A stretch of DNA of 64,000 bases from Sipunculus nudus. Lineage: Eukaryota > Annelida > Sipuncula > Golfingiida > Sipunculidae. The stretch is from NCBI GenBank assembly GCA_026874595.1, contig CM049306.1, forward strand, positions 77,145,142 to 77,209,141, given 5' to 3'. Within the stretch, counting starts at the first letter, position 1. Every line of letters begins with the position of its first letter. Both the position numbers and the translations under genes were made by a program. Below are positions 13,825 to 27,800 of this stretch, one piece after another. The notes under the pieces are model-generated. The model was not told where the DNA came from. It searched no databases and saw only the letters and a program-made list of their open reading frames with translations.

Positions 13825-14706
13825 ACAGTGAAAGCTCGTTGTGTCGAACTCGGTTAAGTCGAATTCCCGCATGTGTCGAAGTCGAATGTGGGGTCCCTGC
13901 AAAAAACAGTTAAAACCTTACTAAGTTAACTCCGCTTGTGTCGAAGTCGGATGTGTCGAAAACCCTGATGTGTCGAGTTGTTTAGTTGGTCCCCAGCTTA
14001 GTTTTCTATCGCTTAACTCGAAGTCATGTTTGGATAACAGTTATGCAAGGCCCGTCATTCATGATTGGGCCGTGATAACCGGTCATAATTAATTAATACC
14101 GACAAGGCTCTCATGCATCAAGTGCGATGGGTCTGTCGCTGACTCGAGGTCATGCCGCTTTAATGTTTGTGTACGGTCCAACAGCCATACCTACGGTCGC
14201 GATGACCAGTTACATAATTAATACCTGCAAGGATCTTTCTCAACAAGCGCGATGTCTTACATACCTAGTCCGTTGTTTACCTATTTGGCCAATTAGTCAC
14301 TCATCATGCTCATGATCATGCCTTTCTTCTCTTGCCGACAAAGCATTAATGAGAAGTTATTGATAAACTAAACATAATCCAATCCTTACCTTTGATGTGT
14401 CTAGGATAAACAAAGAGGACTCTATATAAAGGGAGAACGATGTGATCTATATCAGACTGACTCTTATTTACCATAGAGTATGTTAATCATAATCCAATCC
14501 TTACCTTTGATGTGTCTAGGATAAACAAAGAGGACTCTATATAAAGTGAGAACGATGTGATCTATATCAGACTGACTCTTATTTACCATAGAGTATGTTA
14601 TACTGTATTACTGCTTCACCTTTATATTGTTCTTGTCCTGTTGGCTAAGGCGCCGCGGCCTCCTAAGCGTAAGCTTGATGTAAACCCCATGCATATAAAC
14701 CTCGTT

Positions 14707-14743
<37 letters not shown>

Positions 14744-15023
14744 CAAAAACTATTTTTTCTGTTTTTCTGAAATATTATGACGCTAAAAGATATCGTCTCA
14801 ATAGAATAAAAGAATGAAAAGAAATAATAATAAGAAATCTAAAGGATTCACGCAAACATTTGTAAGAACTATATAATATAGGCCCTATACATGTGCAGTA
14901 TTTATCGATAATAATCAGGACTGAAGAAGGTTGAATATAATGAACACCGGTTGTCTCGAACTCCGGTTGTGTCGTAGTAAATTCACCAGTCCCTTTCGAC
15001 TTCAACACAATGAGGTTTCACTG

Positions 15024-15056
<33 letters not shown>

Positions 15057-18000
15057 ATATATTTCATCTTATAAAAATATGAATATTTGTAGTTTTTTTT
15101 TTTTTTACTTTTTAATTATAAACCATGTTTTTACTGATGTTAATAACAAGTACATGGGGAGGGTACTGTTAGAATATGTTAGAATATGCAATTCAAAGAG
15201 GACAATTTGAGGCACTTTGCAAAAAAAATTGGATTTTCCGTTCTCCGGAAAATGTTCTCTTATATGTCTTTGCTTGCATAATGTTCTCAAACTTTAGAGT
15301 GGTTCAATATTAAATATTTATTTCATCCAGCTTAGGATAAAAAACGTTCAATCGTTTGCAACATGTTGATGTCCTTTAAATGTAAAGCTATATAACTGAT
15401 ACGCTGAAGTCTTATGTTAAACTTTGTATTTTACCGGCTTCTGTGTTCTTGGCAGCGCACAGGAGTACTGATTATGAATTCGAGTACCGGGATCAGTAGA
15501 GAAGCAGTGAGATTTTCACTGTCGACCCGTACCCAGGCCTAGCACTGTTCGTGACAACGAGAAGACCGTGCCGCATCCACAGACGATTGCGATTTTCGGG
15601 TTTCCTCAGAGGAATATTGGATGCTATTTCCTAACGGAGCATATCACACAACTGTTCATAAATATCTTCAACTTATGAATTTGAAAGTAATAATCTATAG
15701 ATAAGTTAAAAATCTAATTGCTTATTTATACAAAAAATCTGAAAATATAAAATGAAAATGAATCAGGAAAATGAGGAACAATAAATAGTTCAACGGTTTT
15801 GGACCGCTCTGGTTCTGGAACTGGTGGTTGTAGAATTTTAAATGAATGTTTTCTCTAGGAGGTTGTCAGCATTTAACAATACATGAACCGTGGCAAAATA
15901 GGTATCCATAAATATATATTAAATTCGGATTTGGGGGACTTACGTGTTGACCGCAATCAGGAAAAGGAAATGTGGGGCCAGTAATCGGAAGATCGGGTGT
16001 TGTGGCGCCAGCTGTCGGTGAGTAGCGCAAACGACACCTTCCATCAGCAGATGGGTGAAACCTGCAACATGGCAAAAGTTATCGAAGTTACTAATAATAA
16101 AACTCTAGATTCAATTTAGCCAATATATTTTTATTTGAAGCAATTTAAAGAAACAATAACTATTGACCATTCGAATGAATACAAATGCAGCCTTTATGGA
16201 CAATTATTTTTTCAATTACCTTTAGATTTATTTGTCCCATACGCATAATTCAATCTCATATGAATAATACCAACCTGGCGTACTTCAAAGGCACATATGC
16301 ATTTGAAATAATATGTTTATTGTCTAAGGCTACTTGTGCAATTTTACTTAATAGAAAAGGTCCCCAGCAAAACTATCCTAATGTGAAGGCTTCAGGTTCC
16401 CCCGGGGTAGTCTGAACACAATTCCAGCACTGAAAACGTAGGAGAGTCGAATCACCCAATTATGACCCCCCAACGGGGAGTCGGAGGGTGGATTTGGCTA
16501 TGGTTGTCATAACACAGCACTGAACTGCCCCAGGGGAGTGCATGCTAACCCTCCGTGAAGTGTCAGGCCTTGAGCAGCTCCCTGACAGCGCGGCAGCCAG
16601 CTTGGACAAGGGCGCACGCTGACCACGCGTGAGCCGGGCCGGATACGGGATACCCCGCGGACTGCATGGGCCGGAACTAGGTCACGGTTGCGTGCACGTG
16701 CACAAAGTGCTGCGCTCTATGTAAACGTGCCATGTTCATGTGTACAAGTCTCGGGTGTACACAACATTTACAACATGTGTGTTTACAACGTTTATGCCCA
16801 GAGGGTACTGATACTAGCAGAGTCGGTGTTACATTAATTCAGCTTGTGAAAGTATATGTTAGTACGGATCGTTTTGCAGTCTTCATAACAATCACAGTCG
16901 TCGTCCCTGACCAAGCGATTGCAGTGCATCGTATACAAAGGACTGTCGAGTGATAGCCAGTCAAGTCGGCCGGTGAGTAGGTGAATTGTATAAATTGCTG
17001 TTTCTGAAAACTTAGTAATTTGTTTAGAACAGGCACTTATTTTAATACTTTAGCTGTGTCAAAATTGCCAAACAATGAACCACATAGTCTATGTCTTCGG
17101 AGTGACCGTCAAGTTCGGTAAGTTGAATTTTGTATAGTAGGGGGGGGGGGGGTCTATGTATTATGATATATCTGTATGTAACTTCAAATAATGTAACCAC
17201 GTACCCGAAAATACACATATTAGTAAAGCTACATGTATGTTCATTACAAAACAAACAAACTTTGGTGTAATGTGTACTCCTGAGTCTTTACAGTGTGACT
17301 GTAACATAATACAGCAGGTTCAGTACACACACACATATAAATATAATGTGTAAGGTTTAATTTTCATATATAATAATTCATTCCCAATGGTCATGGTCAT
17401 CTGTGTAGTAAAAGTATTTTTCAAATATTTTGTAGAGTCTATTCCTGGACCAATGAGCCTTGGGAAGGAGAATACAGCTAGCTGACATTGGAGAATCGCC
17501 CAACCTGCCAGGTAACTATTAATTAATTTTGCTGAACATGTTGTGTGATAAAAATATATACATTTGTATAAATATAAATATATATATATAATGTATACAG
17601 AACATTTAAGGATATGACAAGTATATAAACAAATAAACTTAATGTAAATTCAATGAAGACCTTATATTTCATATGTTGTAAATGTTTGATATAGTACTAA
17701 TATTTTCACCCTGGCTTATTGCTCTAAGTTTTCAGTAGTCCTATATTAATCGAAAATTGCAATTACGTGCCCAACACATGGATTTACTTCAAGCCACTGA
17801 TTGATAAATGACTTTGGTTTTCTACTAGACCTAAAAACTGTATAACAAATTTGTAATATTATATATATATGTGTATGTTTGTGTGTGAACATGATTATAC
17901 AATTTGTCAATACATCCTTTTACTCCTGCAGCTACCCCACACTTGACAACTAGTACAAAGACGTACCTCAGGCCCTGTTGAGCCATGTGGATGGATTGTT

Positions 18001-18740
18001 TGCAAACGAACGTATGGTAAGTGACTCTATAACAATGAATCCTATTTATAAATATATGTATAATGAACATTTTCAGATAACATTTCACATGACACTGTGC
18101 TTGCTTAAGTTTTTAATTTTGCAATATTGATGGCACACATTTTGGGAGATGAATGGGAGGAGGACTCCTTAATCTCAGGAACTAACCCTCCAATATGAAT
18201 ATTATATAAAGTACACCTCCGATGTAGCATCTAAAATAAAAATTATCAGGATGACATATTCAGTCATATAAGCTGTGATTCAATGTTTACAAAATCCTGC
18301 ACACAACTCTGTCATAAAAATGTGTTTTTCATGGAATTTTACATTTTCTTTTGTATTTTCAGACACTCTGACTCTGGAGAAAACATTTTCGTTACAGATT
18401 TGTAACCCTGAGTAGAAGGAGGGACCAGGGCAAGTCTATTGTTCAAGTACAGAAGCAGAAAATGAAGAGAGAGCTATATGCTCGTCACGCGGGTAGCCTT
18501 GAACCCAACTGGTAAACTACTTGTTAGAGAGGAAGCCGAGGTGGATAGCGATATAATAAAGCTACACATTTACTCTTAATGTGAACACTGAAACACACTC
18601 CGACAGAACCCTGTCCACATTGTAAGGAATAATCAGTCGTAAAACTGTTGCAGACAAATACACGAATCACAAATTACACGACCACTTGGTTTTAATAAAT
18701 ATACGTTCTACTTAAAAATGTCTGTTGTTTTATTATTTTC

Positions 18741-18807
<67 letters not shown>

Positions 18808-21800
18808 GTGAGTGAGAAAGAGAGAAAGAGAAAGAGTGAATACGGATGAATCTGACAGGTCCATGACAACCCATAGCTTGTCACAGCAAACATTTGACAA
18901 TCCTTTTTACAACCCTAGAGGGATGTCAAATTGAAATTTTGACAACCTGGGTTGTTGTTTTATGTACACCCATTTGACAACCCTAAAGTTGTCGTTTTGA
19001 CAACCCTATGTTTTCAGTGAGGTAACCCCCACAGCCAACACTGTGTAGATTACCATGTCGCTGATTTAATTCAATGATAAATGTTAATGTTTTAAACTAA
19101 TGAAATATTATATATATAAACCCCATGAGAGACGTTTAAAAGATTTAAAAGGGTAAAATCGGTCCATGAAAGCCAAAGTTTTCATAAAGTTTTCGCATAA
19201 TGTTTACAATATTGTAAAGTATTTTATATTTACTCGTACTCTTCTTAAACTTTCATGACAAATTATTTGAAATACTAAAATATACAAAGATTCAAAATAA
19301 TTTTGGAAATCAAGAAGAATTTTATGAATTTCATGTAAATAAACATATAAGAACAGCTCTTTTGAAAGGATTACCTACAATCGTAGAGGGAAAAGTGAAA
19401 TCAATTTCAAGATACCCGTGCGATTGGGGAGGGGGAGGGGTAATCTAAACGATTTCATTTCCGGGGATATTAACGACCAATAAGTATATTTTTATTGAGA
19501 TTGCACAGAATAAGTCTATCATATGCATGTCCTACAGTAAAAGGATGTTTTGTGCATAGGCTATGTGCATATACGTCTTACCGAGATGAGTTAGGCCCTC
19601 ATAAATGGTGGCGTCAGCGTTGTTGAACCAGAGCTTAGCAGCCTGCCACGTATACTTTGGGTCACTCGGGGTGAACACCTTAGAAGAAGAGAAATGATTT
19701 TTTCCGTGGGCTATACAAGATTTTTTTTTTCCAAATATGTGTTGAATTATTGATCTTGGTATCTTTTAAATTTTTTAATTATTTAAATTTGGCATCCTTT
19801 AACTCTTATTTGTCCAAAAAATACCTTCAATGATATTTTTCTTTCAGACAATAGAAATAATTCACAAGTTTCTAACAACGAAATGAACTATTTTTATATT
19901 GACAAATTATTTTTATTGTTTTTAACTTGAAATTAAAAGTATATTGTATTCTCTATATGCAAAATGGAGAAAAGTTTTAACTGTTTATTGCTAGTTTCTG
20001 AAAGTAAAAATGGAATATATCCAGAAGCTGATAAGTCGTACTTTTGGAAAATTAGCTTTATCAAACGGTTAAAACATACCGGGTTGTCCGGTGATGGATC
20101 CTGGAACAGCTGAATGGCGACTGGCATAAGGGCTTTGTCTCCAGTCAGGAAGAACAGGGCTATAGGCGCGCAGACCTTGGAGGAAAAAATAAACACCGGT
20201 TGCATATATCATTCAAATTATGCGTGGGGACAATATTTTAAACAGGAAATAATTATTTTCAGAATATGCAGCATTTATTAAGCAGCATACAATAATTATT
20301 GAGAACCATGCATTTTTTTTAATTTAACATGCCAATTTTACTGCAAAACAAACAATATTTATTGAGAAATGTACACTTTTTTGTGAATCATTACAGAGAC
20401 ACAGCTTATACCATTTATCGCACAGTCGTGGTAACCAGATTTCCTGTGCCCTTAAAACCTAAATATATAATAATAAGTGCAAAATAAATGTGATATAAAA
20501 GTAATTACAGTCAAGAAAATAATGGGGCTAAAATTAAATGTTAAAAAATCATGAAAAAATAGGAAACCCTTTCTTCAAAATTCTAATATAACTGTTAAAA
20601 CAGATGTAAATTGATCATGAAAGATTGTCAATAATGGCAATACATACTTTCATGACTAGGGTGGTCAAAACATAGGAATGTATATATAATAAATCATGAT
20701 TGTATGTATCTTTTGCAAGAGTTAATGAGACTGGCCTCAGTACATGTAAGTACAATACATTAAATTTTTGCACGGGAGGTCCTTATTGTTTTAATAGTAT
20801 CCTCAAAGGCGATGAAAAACACATGATATTAACAAAATTTTGATAATCGAGTGTTTATAAATTCTGCATAAAATAGAGATTTTCTGGGGTTTTTTTTTTG
20901 GCTCACCTGTGAGCTATTGTCATGGTGCTGCTTCTATTTGTCGTCTGTCTGTTAACACTAGCAGCTTTTCTCAGCCGTGCCTTAACTTTCGTATATATTT
21001 TTTTTATAAAGTAGGCCACAAACCTAAATTGGCGGCTCTTCTAACATTTTGGTGATTTGAAGTGCTTTTTTGTGTGTTATGGGCCCATAAAAAATTGTAC
21101 TCTTTTGTTATTATGGCCTATTTTGCCGTTATGGTGTTATCATAAAAAATTAAAGTACGTGCAATATCCAAGCTATTTCCCTGTCATTATGCAAATTTAG
21201 AAGAAAATTGGCCAAGCCAGTTTTTCAGAAGTATATCAGATTCATTCGTACTATGGCCTTTTTCCATGCATGTGCGCGGAAACGCGGCAGTGCGCTGAAA
21301 AAAAAAATCGCGCGTGAAATGTACGTCGTGAAATGCGTGATATTTCCGCGCGCATTTCCGCGCGCGAAAAATCGCACCAGTGTAAATAATGTATCCCTTT
21401 TCCATGCAAGTGGAAACGCGCGCGGGGGAGTCTTCTTATGGAGGTCAAGTACGAGAATGCAGTCTGCTTGTAGCCGATCTAGCATAAATCATTGTGTAAT
21501 ATATCTCTCTATATATAATAATAATATTATATCTATTTTTAATTTCTATTCGTCATATCCTGTGTGATAAAATGTGACTTTGGGATATTACAAAACGTAG
21601 AAAATCCCCCTACTATATAAAAAAACTTCTTTGTTATATCATATATAACGTTAACAAATGTGTCAAAGTTGCAAGTTTGCATCAGTTGAAAAACTGTTCG
21701 GTTTGTGTTGTATGAAAACTTTAAAACTAAATAGTTTATATTTTTATTTTCTGAATGTAAGCACAACATTTAGGAGAGAGAGAGAGCGTGTGTGTGTGTG

Positions 21801-24800
21801 TGGGGGGGGGGGGGAGGTTTGGTGGGTGTGTGTACTGCCTACCTGTGTTCCTTCTAGAGTCGGGAAGTCTTTCAGTATCGGGTAGTCTATGATAAACAGC
21901 CTGTTGGCGGCCACGGCTTCATCCAGAGTCATGCCTTCTAGATGATGGCGCAGCATGTCATCCTTAATTGCCAGCCTAAATCAAAGTAACACAATAGGCG
22001 TAATGGCCTGTTTAGCCAATTTTATGTCCAGATTATGTCCTGTGTCAGACCGCCAAAAATAAATTTGTCAATAACTGTGGCCTAATCCCATAATATCAGA
22101 ATAATAATTATATGACCGCAAATGCGACAAAAATATTTTTTAATTAAATGGACGAAAAACCAATTATGCAAACAAACTCTTCTATAAACGAAAATTTTCG
22201 TTTTCATTGTTATGAAGGACTAATTCTATTTCGTGTAAATCCATAGTTACCGTTAAAATATGAAGCTGGATTGAGAATTTGGCACTTTTGCAAAAGAGAG
22301 TAATCGCTGATAGTTATAAAATGTGGGTTCTGCCAAAGGGTCCGTGGAAGGACTCTAGTTATGAGACTTCAGACGAACACCATAAGAGGTTTCCTTGTTC
22401 CTGAAGCTATATATAATACGTGTCTACTTAAATACGGATCGGGAGCGGTGCGTGTGAGCTGCGGGTACCCATGTCCGCATACGTTTGCACGTTTCCATGT
22501 GAAGTCTTTGACCTCTTTATAATTACATCTAGCACGTTTACGTATACGTTTTGGTACCAACCGCTACTTAAACCAGCTGTGCCAAAAAACGTTCGCAGCC
22601 ACACGCTCAATCGCACTCCGCATTTCCAAAATGGTTTCTTATTCCTTTGTACAGGTGTTTACTTGCATTTTCGCAACCCCGCATTGTGGACGCATGGTGT
22701 ATAATTCCCTTAAAAGGATCTAAGGTACTTATTGACCAATTGAACCTACTTTTCGGGGATGGATGTACACAGTTTGATCTCTGTAGGGTTACATCCAACA
22801 ACTCTTTGGGCCCCAAAGGCGTAGTCGTCGGTCAGACTGTTGTGATCCATGCACTGAAAATCAAAAAATTAACATGAATAATATCCAGTAAGTTTAAAAA
22901 AAATAAAACTGCAGTTAATGTACATATTTATAACCCCCAGACCATAGACGTTGACCTGAATGGAAAATCATCATTCGTGATTTTTTAACGCTTAAACACT
23001 TTCACATAAGTTTAAAAGTTAAGTCTCCCGTTTATACAAAAGGTTTAATTACTGATCCATCTAGACAGTTTATATTCCGTTCTAGTGACCCTGTCCGCAT
23101 TTTGTTTCCCAAACGTCCAAGCATAATACTTATTACAAATACGTTTTGGTCCAAACTCTGCATGAGGATACTCCGCAAATTTTGTTCATAGTTATATAAA
23201 GTCAAAACATTACTTTGCTATTTGTAGTTGTTTATGACGACGAACATAACTTTAGGGTCCTTTCATCAATGGATGCCGCAAGCTTTTTCTGTGTGACAGC
23301 TGTGACGTCACAGAGCTTGCACGAATTAATTTGCATTCACCAGGCAAGTGGCAGGGGTGTAAGAAAGTTAAAACATGAATTGGCTTGGTTTAGATATTCG
23401 TACAAATGAGTGTCAGAGCACTGACACAAGCTGTTTGCCTTATTTGGAGACTGATAGCTAAATTGTATACTGACACCTTTTCACGTTTATGGTGATATGT
23501 CGCAGCAGTGATACAAGCCGTTCATAGAAGAAACTTTAGAATTATTTATATCAACATCATGCATGACAATTGATCATGCATGTCTTTTTCAGTTTAATTT
23601 CTTTTACGGATTGCAAGGTGACACATGATGTGTCTTTCAGATAGTAGAAGAAATGGCTATTTCAGTCTTTGGATTATTAAAAATTGGCTTTCAGAATTTG
23701 AAAAAAAATGCGGCAAAGGGTATCAGGGTGGATTACAGATAAAACTTCATGAACTTTGCCTGGTTTCCTTGTTATGTTAAATATCTCAGAATGAAAATTT
23801 ACTCAATGATTTGAAATACCCTCTGCCCCAATTTTAGATGATATACTAACTTTTTTTTGTGGCATTAATAGACTATTATTCTAAAACAAAGGGGAAAGAC
23901 TTACCTTCGGTCTCGGAAATAGCGGTGGGTCGTATATCGTCAGCAGATCATCAAAACTTTTCCATTTTCTATGGGTGATCTCGGCCAGTAGCGCTTTAGA
24001 AAACGTCTTCAGTTTATTAACGTCTAATCCATGCTACGATAAAAATAAAACTTGGGTCCATGTACCTTTTCTTTGACAATTGACATTGCAACATATTTAA
24101 GCCCTTAACTGTTTTATACTTTAAACGTTGCTCACAGTCTACACTTAGCTCATACGCGGATCCAGAATTTGTCCAGTGGAAAATAAATATAAATAAATAT
24201 ATGATATATTATATGTTGTTACGTAACCTAATATAAACAAATCGCGTATGCGTGATGAACACAAATACTGTAACGGAGATAAAAAAAATCAGATTCTGTA
24301 ACACTAGGAAGCGTGCAATGTCTAGGGGAATGAATAAAGAAGCCAGTGGTTTTTTGTTAACAAATAACTATAATTTATTCTTAAAACAACCCTGACATTA
24401 CAATACACTAAACCAATACAATTATACAGTAAAACAGCGGTATAGCAACAAATAAATACAATCACATAGAAAAATAATGTGCACAGTACCTGGATACCAA
24501 CACCATCACAACGATAAGTCCTTTAAATGTAAATTCTCGGAGAATGACAGTCCAGTGGAAAGTTCTTGCAACAACCCAGAAAGTAAACTGAAGTCCAAAT
24601 GCATAAAATCCAGGAGAAAGTCTTTGAAAATCTATAATTGCCGCATTCGTTGGATAAGGTCCTGACACACGCTTCTGCGTCCGCTGGAATCTTCTCTGCT
24701 CTCTGCCCTTCCGTTCTAAAACACAATCCCTTTATATACCTTCACACCCCAAGCCGAGAATTTTCCACTTCTCAGTCTATAAGATCTTGCACAACAGGGT

Positions 24801-27800
24801 AAGCACGCGTTTCAGGAATTCTCTGGAAAAACAGCGCTGTGTATCTCTACACACCAGGCTCATCACATGACCTCGGCCAGGCGTGAAAACCCAAGGCCAA
24901 CACGACAACGAGATTTCAACCAGTACGGATTAAACATAGAATGTAATACGCGGACAGACACGAGTGCCACAACAGGAGTTACGCCCGCGTCACATAATAA
25001 AAAGAGCACCTGTAACAATGTATAAATTATATAAAATATTGCCCCGCATTAATCGGCGGCCTGGAGGTCCTTCCCTAAATCTAGAAGGCTTTCCGTACCT
25101 GATAAGCTTTATTGGTAGCGACTTTTGGGCACACAACAAAAAAAGCTTAGATGAACAAGTTGCCCGCTTATTCTAAGCTAACAACATTCTATTCACCACA
25201 ACTGAAGGTCCAGAGTTTCGAAAGCTGATATCCATGTTACGTCCATGTTATATGCCTCTAACTCGGAAACGCATTGCTACAGAACTGTTGAATAAAGTCC
25301 TTGATCAGGTCCAACAGAAACAACAGTTATCAGGTAAGGAGGTTACATTGATGGAGTGGTGTACACAACTCTTTCTGCTGTGGAGACGAGCAGCAATAAG
25401 GAGACTGCTGAGTATTGTATTAGTCTTGATATGAACGCAATAAAGAGTACGACTGAAGAATATGACGGCAATGTCATCCATTTTGGCAATGACAATGAAA
25501 GGAAGGTAGACAAACTACGCTAAAAACCTTTAAAGATGTTAATTCTGATCTGACTGTGTATGGATGTTCTGCACATCAGTTGGCTCACCACGTCCTTTTG
25601 GGTGTCTCATGATTCAGGTAAGGCAAGCCAAGACGTGGATCAACTTGATGAACTTTCAGACCGCTTTCCCGTGACGTTTGCGGCACGTTCTTCTCACGGT
25701 ATTTCACGTCTATCTTTGGTGCCTATACGGCATTGTGACGGTTATAACCACATTCTCCTTCGGGCTCCTATGGCCTGTTTGCGTCCAAATTTTGTGCAGA
25801 ATCTCTTGTGCCACGAAAGTCTGTCTTGTGAAATTTCGAGGTCGAAGACCCCCGAAAACACGTTCGGAGGATTTCGGACATGTCCAACAGATTCTAAGAA
25901 TTCTATGCAAACAACGAGGTGCAAGTGTAACTTGCTCCACCTGCAAGGAGTACGTAAGAAGTTCTCAAGTTATACCTGCAATTTTTAAGGTACCATGGGA
26001 AGGAAATTCGTGGTTTAAGACGCAAAGTAGCACGCATTGAGGGTGCAAGTGCAATTGCCAGCTCACTACGGCTGATTATCGTCCTCTGTACGTGCTGATT
26101 GTGACCAATGCTTTTCCTCTACCTCCACGGCCTCCATGGCACCCAAAATTCGCAGGGGACGTACGATCCCAAATTCCGTGCGTCTAGTTGGGACCAAGGT
26201 TTAAGCCTCGTGCTTCTCAGTATGCAACGGTGCTGCTACTGTTTTCATGCGGCAGTGTCACGGCAGGGTCACGGTAACCACGTTCCCCACGTTTTCCTAC
26301 AGTATCCTATGACAATGGACCACGTTATGAGATGACCGTGGCCAAGTTCCGAGGGGTTGACACGTCAAATCAATGCCAAAAGATGCACATTTCTAAGTCA
26401 GGCAGGGTCACGTTCTGTCCCAAACGTTTTGAATATTTCAGAGCAAACGTGGACCCCGCACGAGCACCAACGTTCATTCACGTTCCCTACCATGTTCTAC
26501 GGTAAAAGCCACGGAGTACCAAGTCCTCCCACCACCTCCAAGAACGTCGCGAACCGTAGACACAGAGTGGTGAGTGAGACCTAGGCTGAAGGGAGACCTA
26601 GGATTAAATTATTGGGTAACACCTAAAATTTAGGAAAATCAAGATTGTGTAATAGAGACATATTTTAAACTTATTTTAAACTGATTATTTCAGGTTACTA
26701 CAACCAAGCTGAAAACCATGGCTAACACAAAAAAAACTAAGTTGGGATTGGTGTCTTAAGGTAGGGGGGCTATGGTGGCCCATTGTCTATAACGTGACGG
26801 TGCACGGCCCGGAGAGCCGGCGGGATGATAAACATGAGGTAACAACGCCGGCTCTAGGGCGATCCACTCTGCGCTCGTCGGTGACCAGTCGGGGGTATCC
26901 CGTACAAAAGTTCAGCATATGCTGCTTTTGGAGCAGCTGCTGTGTTTGTGCTGTATTTGTACTCATTTTATGCTGACAACTGGAGCAGCAATCCAGCAGA
27001 TGTTACTCTATGCCTGTCTTCTCTGCTCCATAACTGCTGCTAGAATCAGCAGTTTTAGAGCATATGCTCTATTTCCACTGAATCTCAGTATTTTTACAGC
27101 CGATGTACTGAAAATATGCTGTCGTGAAATGGCCATCTTGGCAGATAAAGCAACTCCTGCTATTTCTCTGCTGCCTCAAGATGTACCAGCGAGTCCAGTG
27201 TGGATTTCAGAGAGCAGATTTTCAGCATATGCTCACGCACTACCGCTTTGAAATTGTTCCAGCAGCGATTGACCTTTTCTTATGCTTGCAGAGCAGATTA
27301 TGAGCATATACTGATTCAGTGCTGTTTTGAGATAGAAGGTGCGATAAAATGAAATTCTTTAGCAAGTTGCCATGGACAGCAGATGTAGGAGATCTATGGT
27401 TGCGGATCCACAACTGTGATACGATCACAGTTATGGGAATGGCCTGTACAGTTAGGCCTTGTAATGGTGAAATGGTAGACACTGGTAGAAGGCACCAAAA
27501 AACTCTCAAAACTACTAAATATACACACCAAAATGCATCCGTTAGTGTCTTTGGTAGTAAATAGGTCTTTCTGGCAACTTTACCACGTTCTTACCTTAAT
27601 ATATTAATGAAATATTATCCCTAACGATCCTTGTAAGCCCGCGGTGATTTAAACATAACAATATACAGGAATTTGTAATGAGTGGACGTTGATCGACTGG
27701 TACCCTCCAACGACATTTATTATCGCCCGCTTTTTCCAGTTCAAACAGCGATAAGATCAGAGCGGGTTCCCAGTCTAAATCCCGTTGCAAAGGACTGTGG

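Larger units (their letters stand above)
13826..15023. mobile_element. Non-autonomous mariner/pogo-like DNA transposon, ~1.2 kb
   Basis: The terminal inverted repeats are CAGTGAAAGCTCGTTGTGTC on the left and CAGTGAAACCTCATTGTGTT as the complement of the right end, each followed by TCGAA/GTCGAA-rich sequence and flanked by TA. The interior repeats the motif TGTGTCGAA, contains a 115-bp tandem duplication (14371-14600) and a (CT)n tract, and has no transposase frame. It appears inserted within a TA microsatellite, which now continues on both sides. Confidence 0.8.

Noticed and set aside
15430-15650. Possible additional lipoxygenase exon between exons 8 and 9
   Set aside because: I first expected a missing exon because of a phase mismatch, but using the outer exon 9 acceptor at 12091 restores the frame and gives IAVNTLGLGELL, so none is needed.
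21187-21567. Overlapping ORFs of up to 119 codons on both strands
   Set aside because: All arise from a CpG-rich palindromic repeat with few stop codons; no domains.
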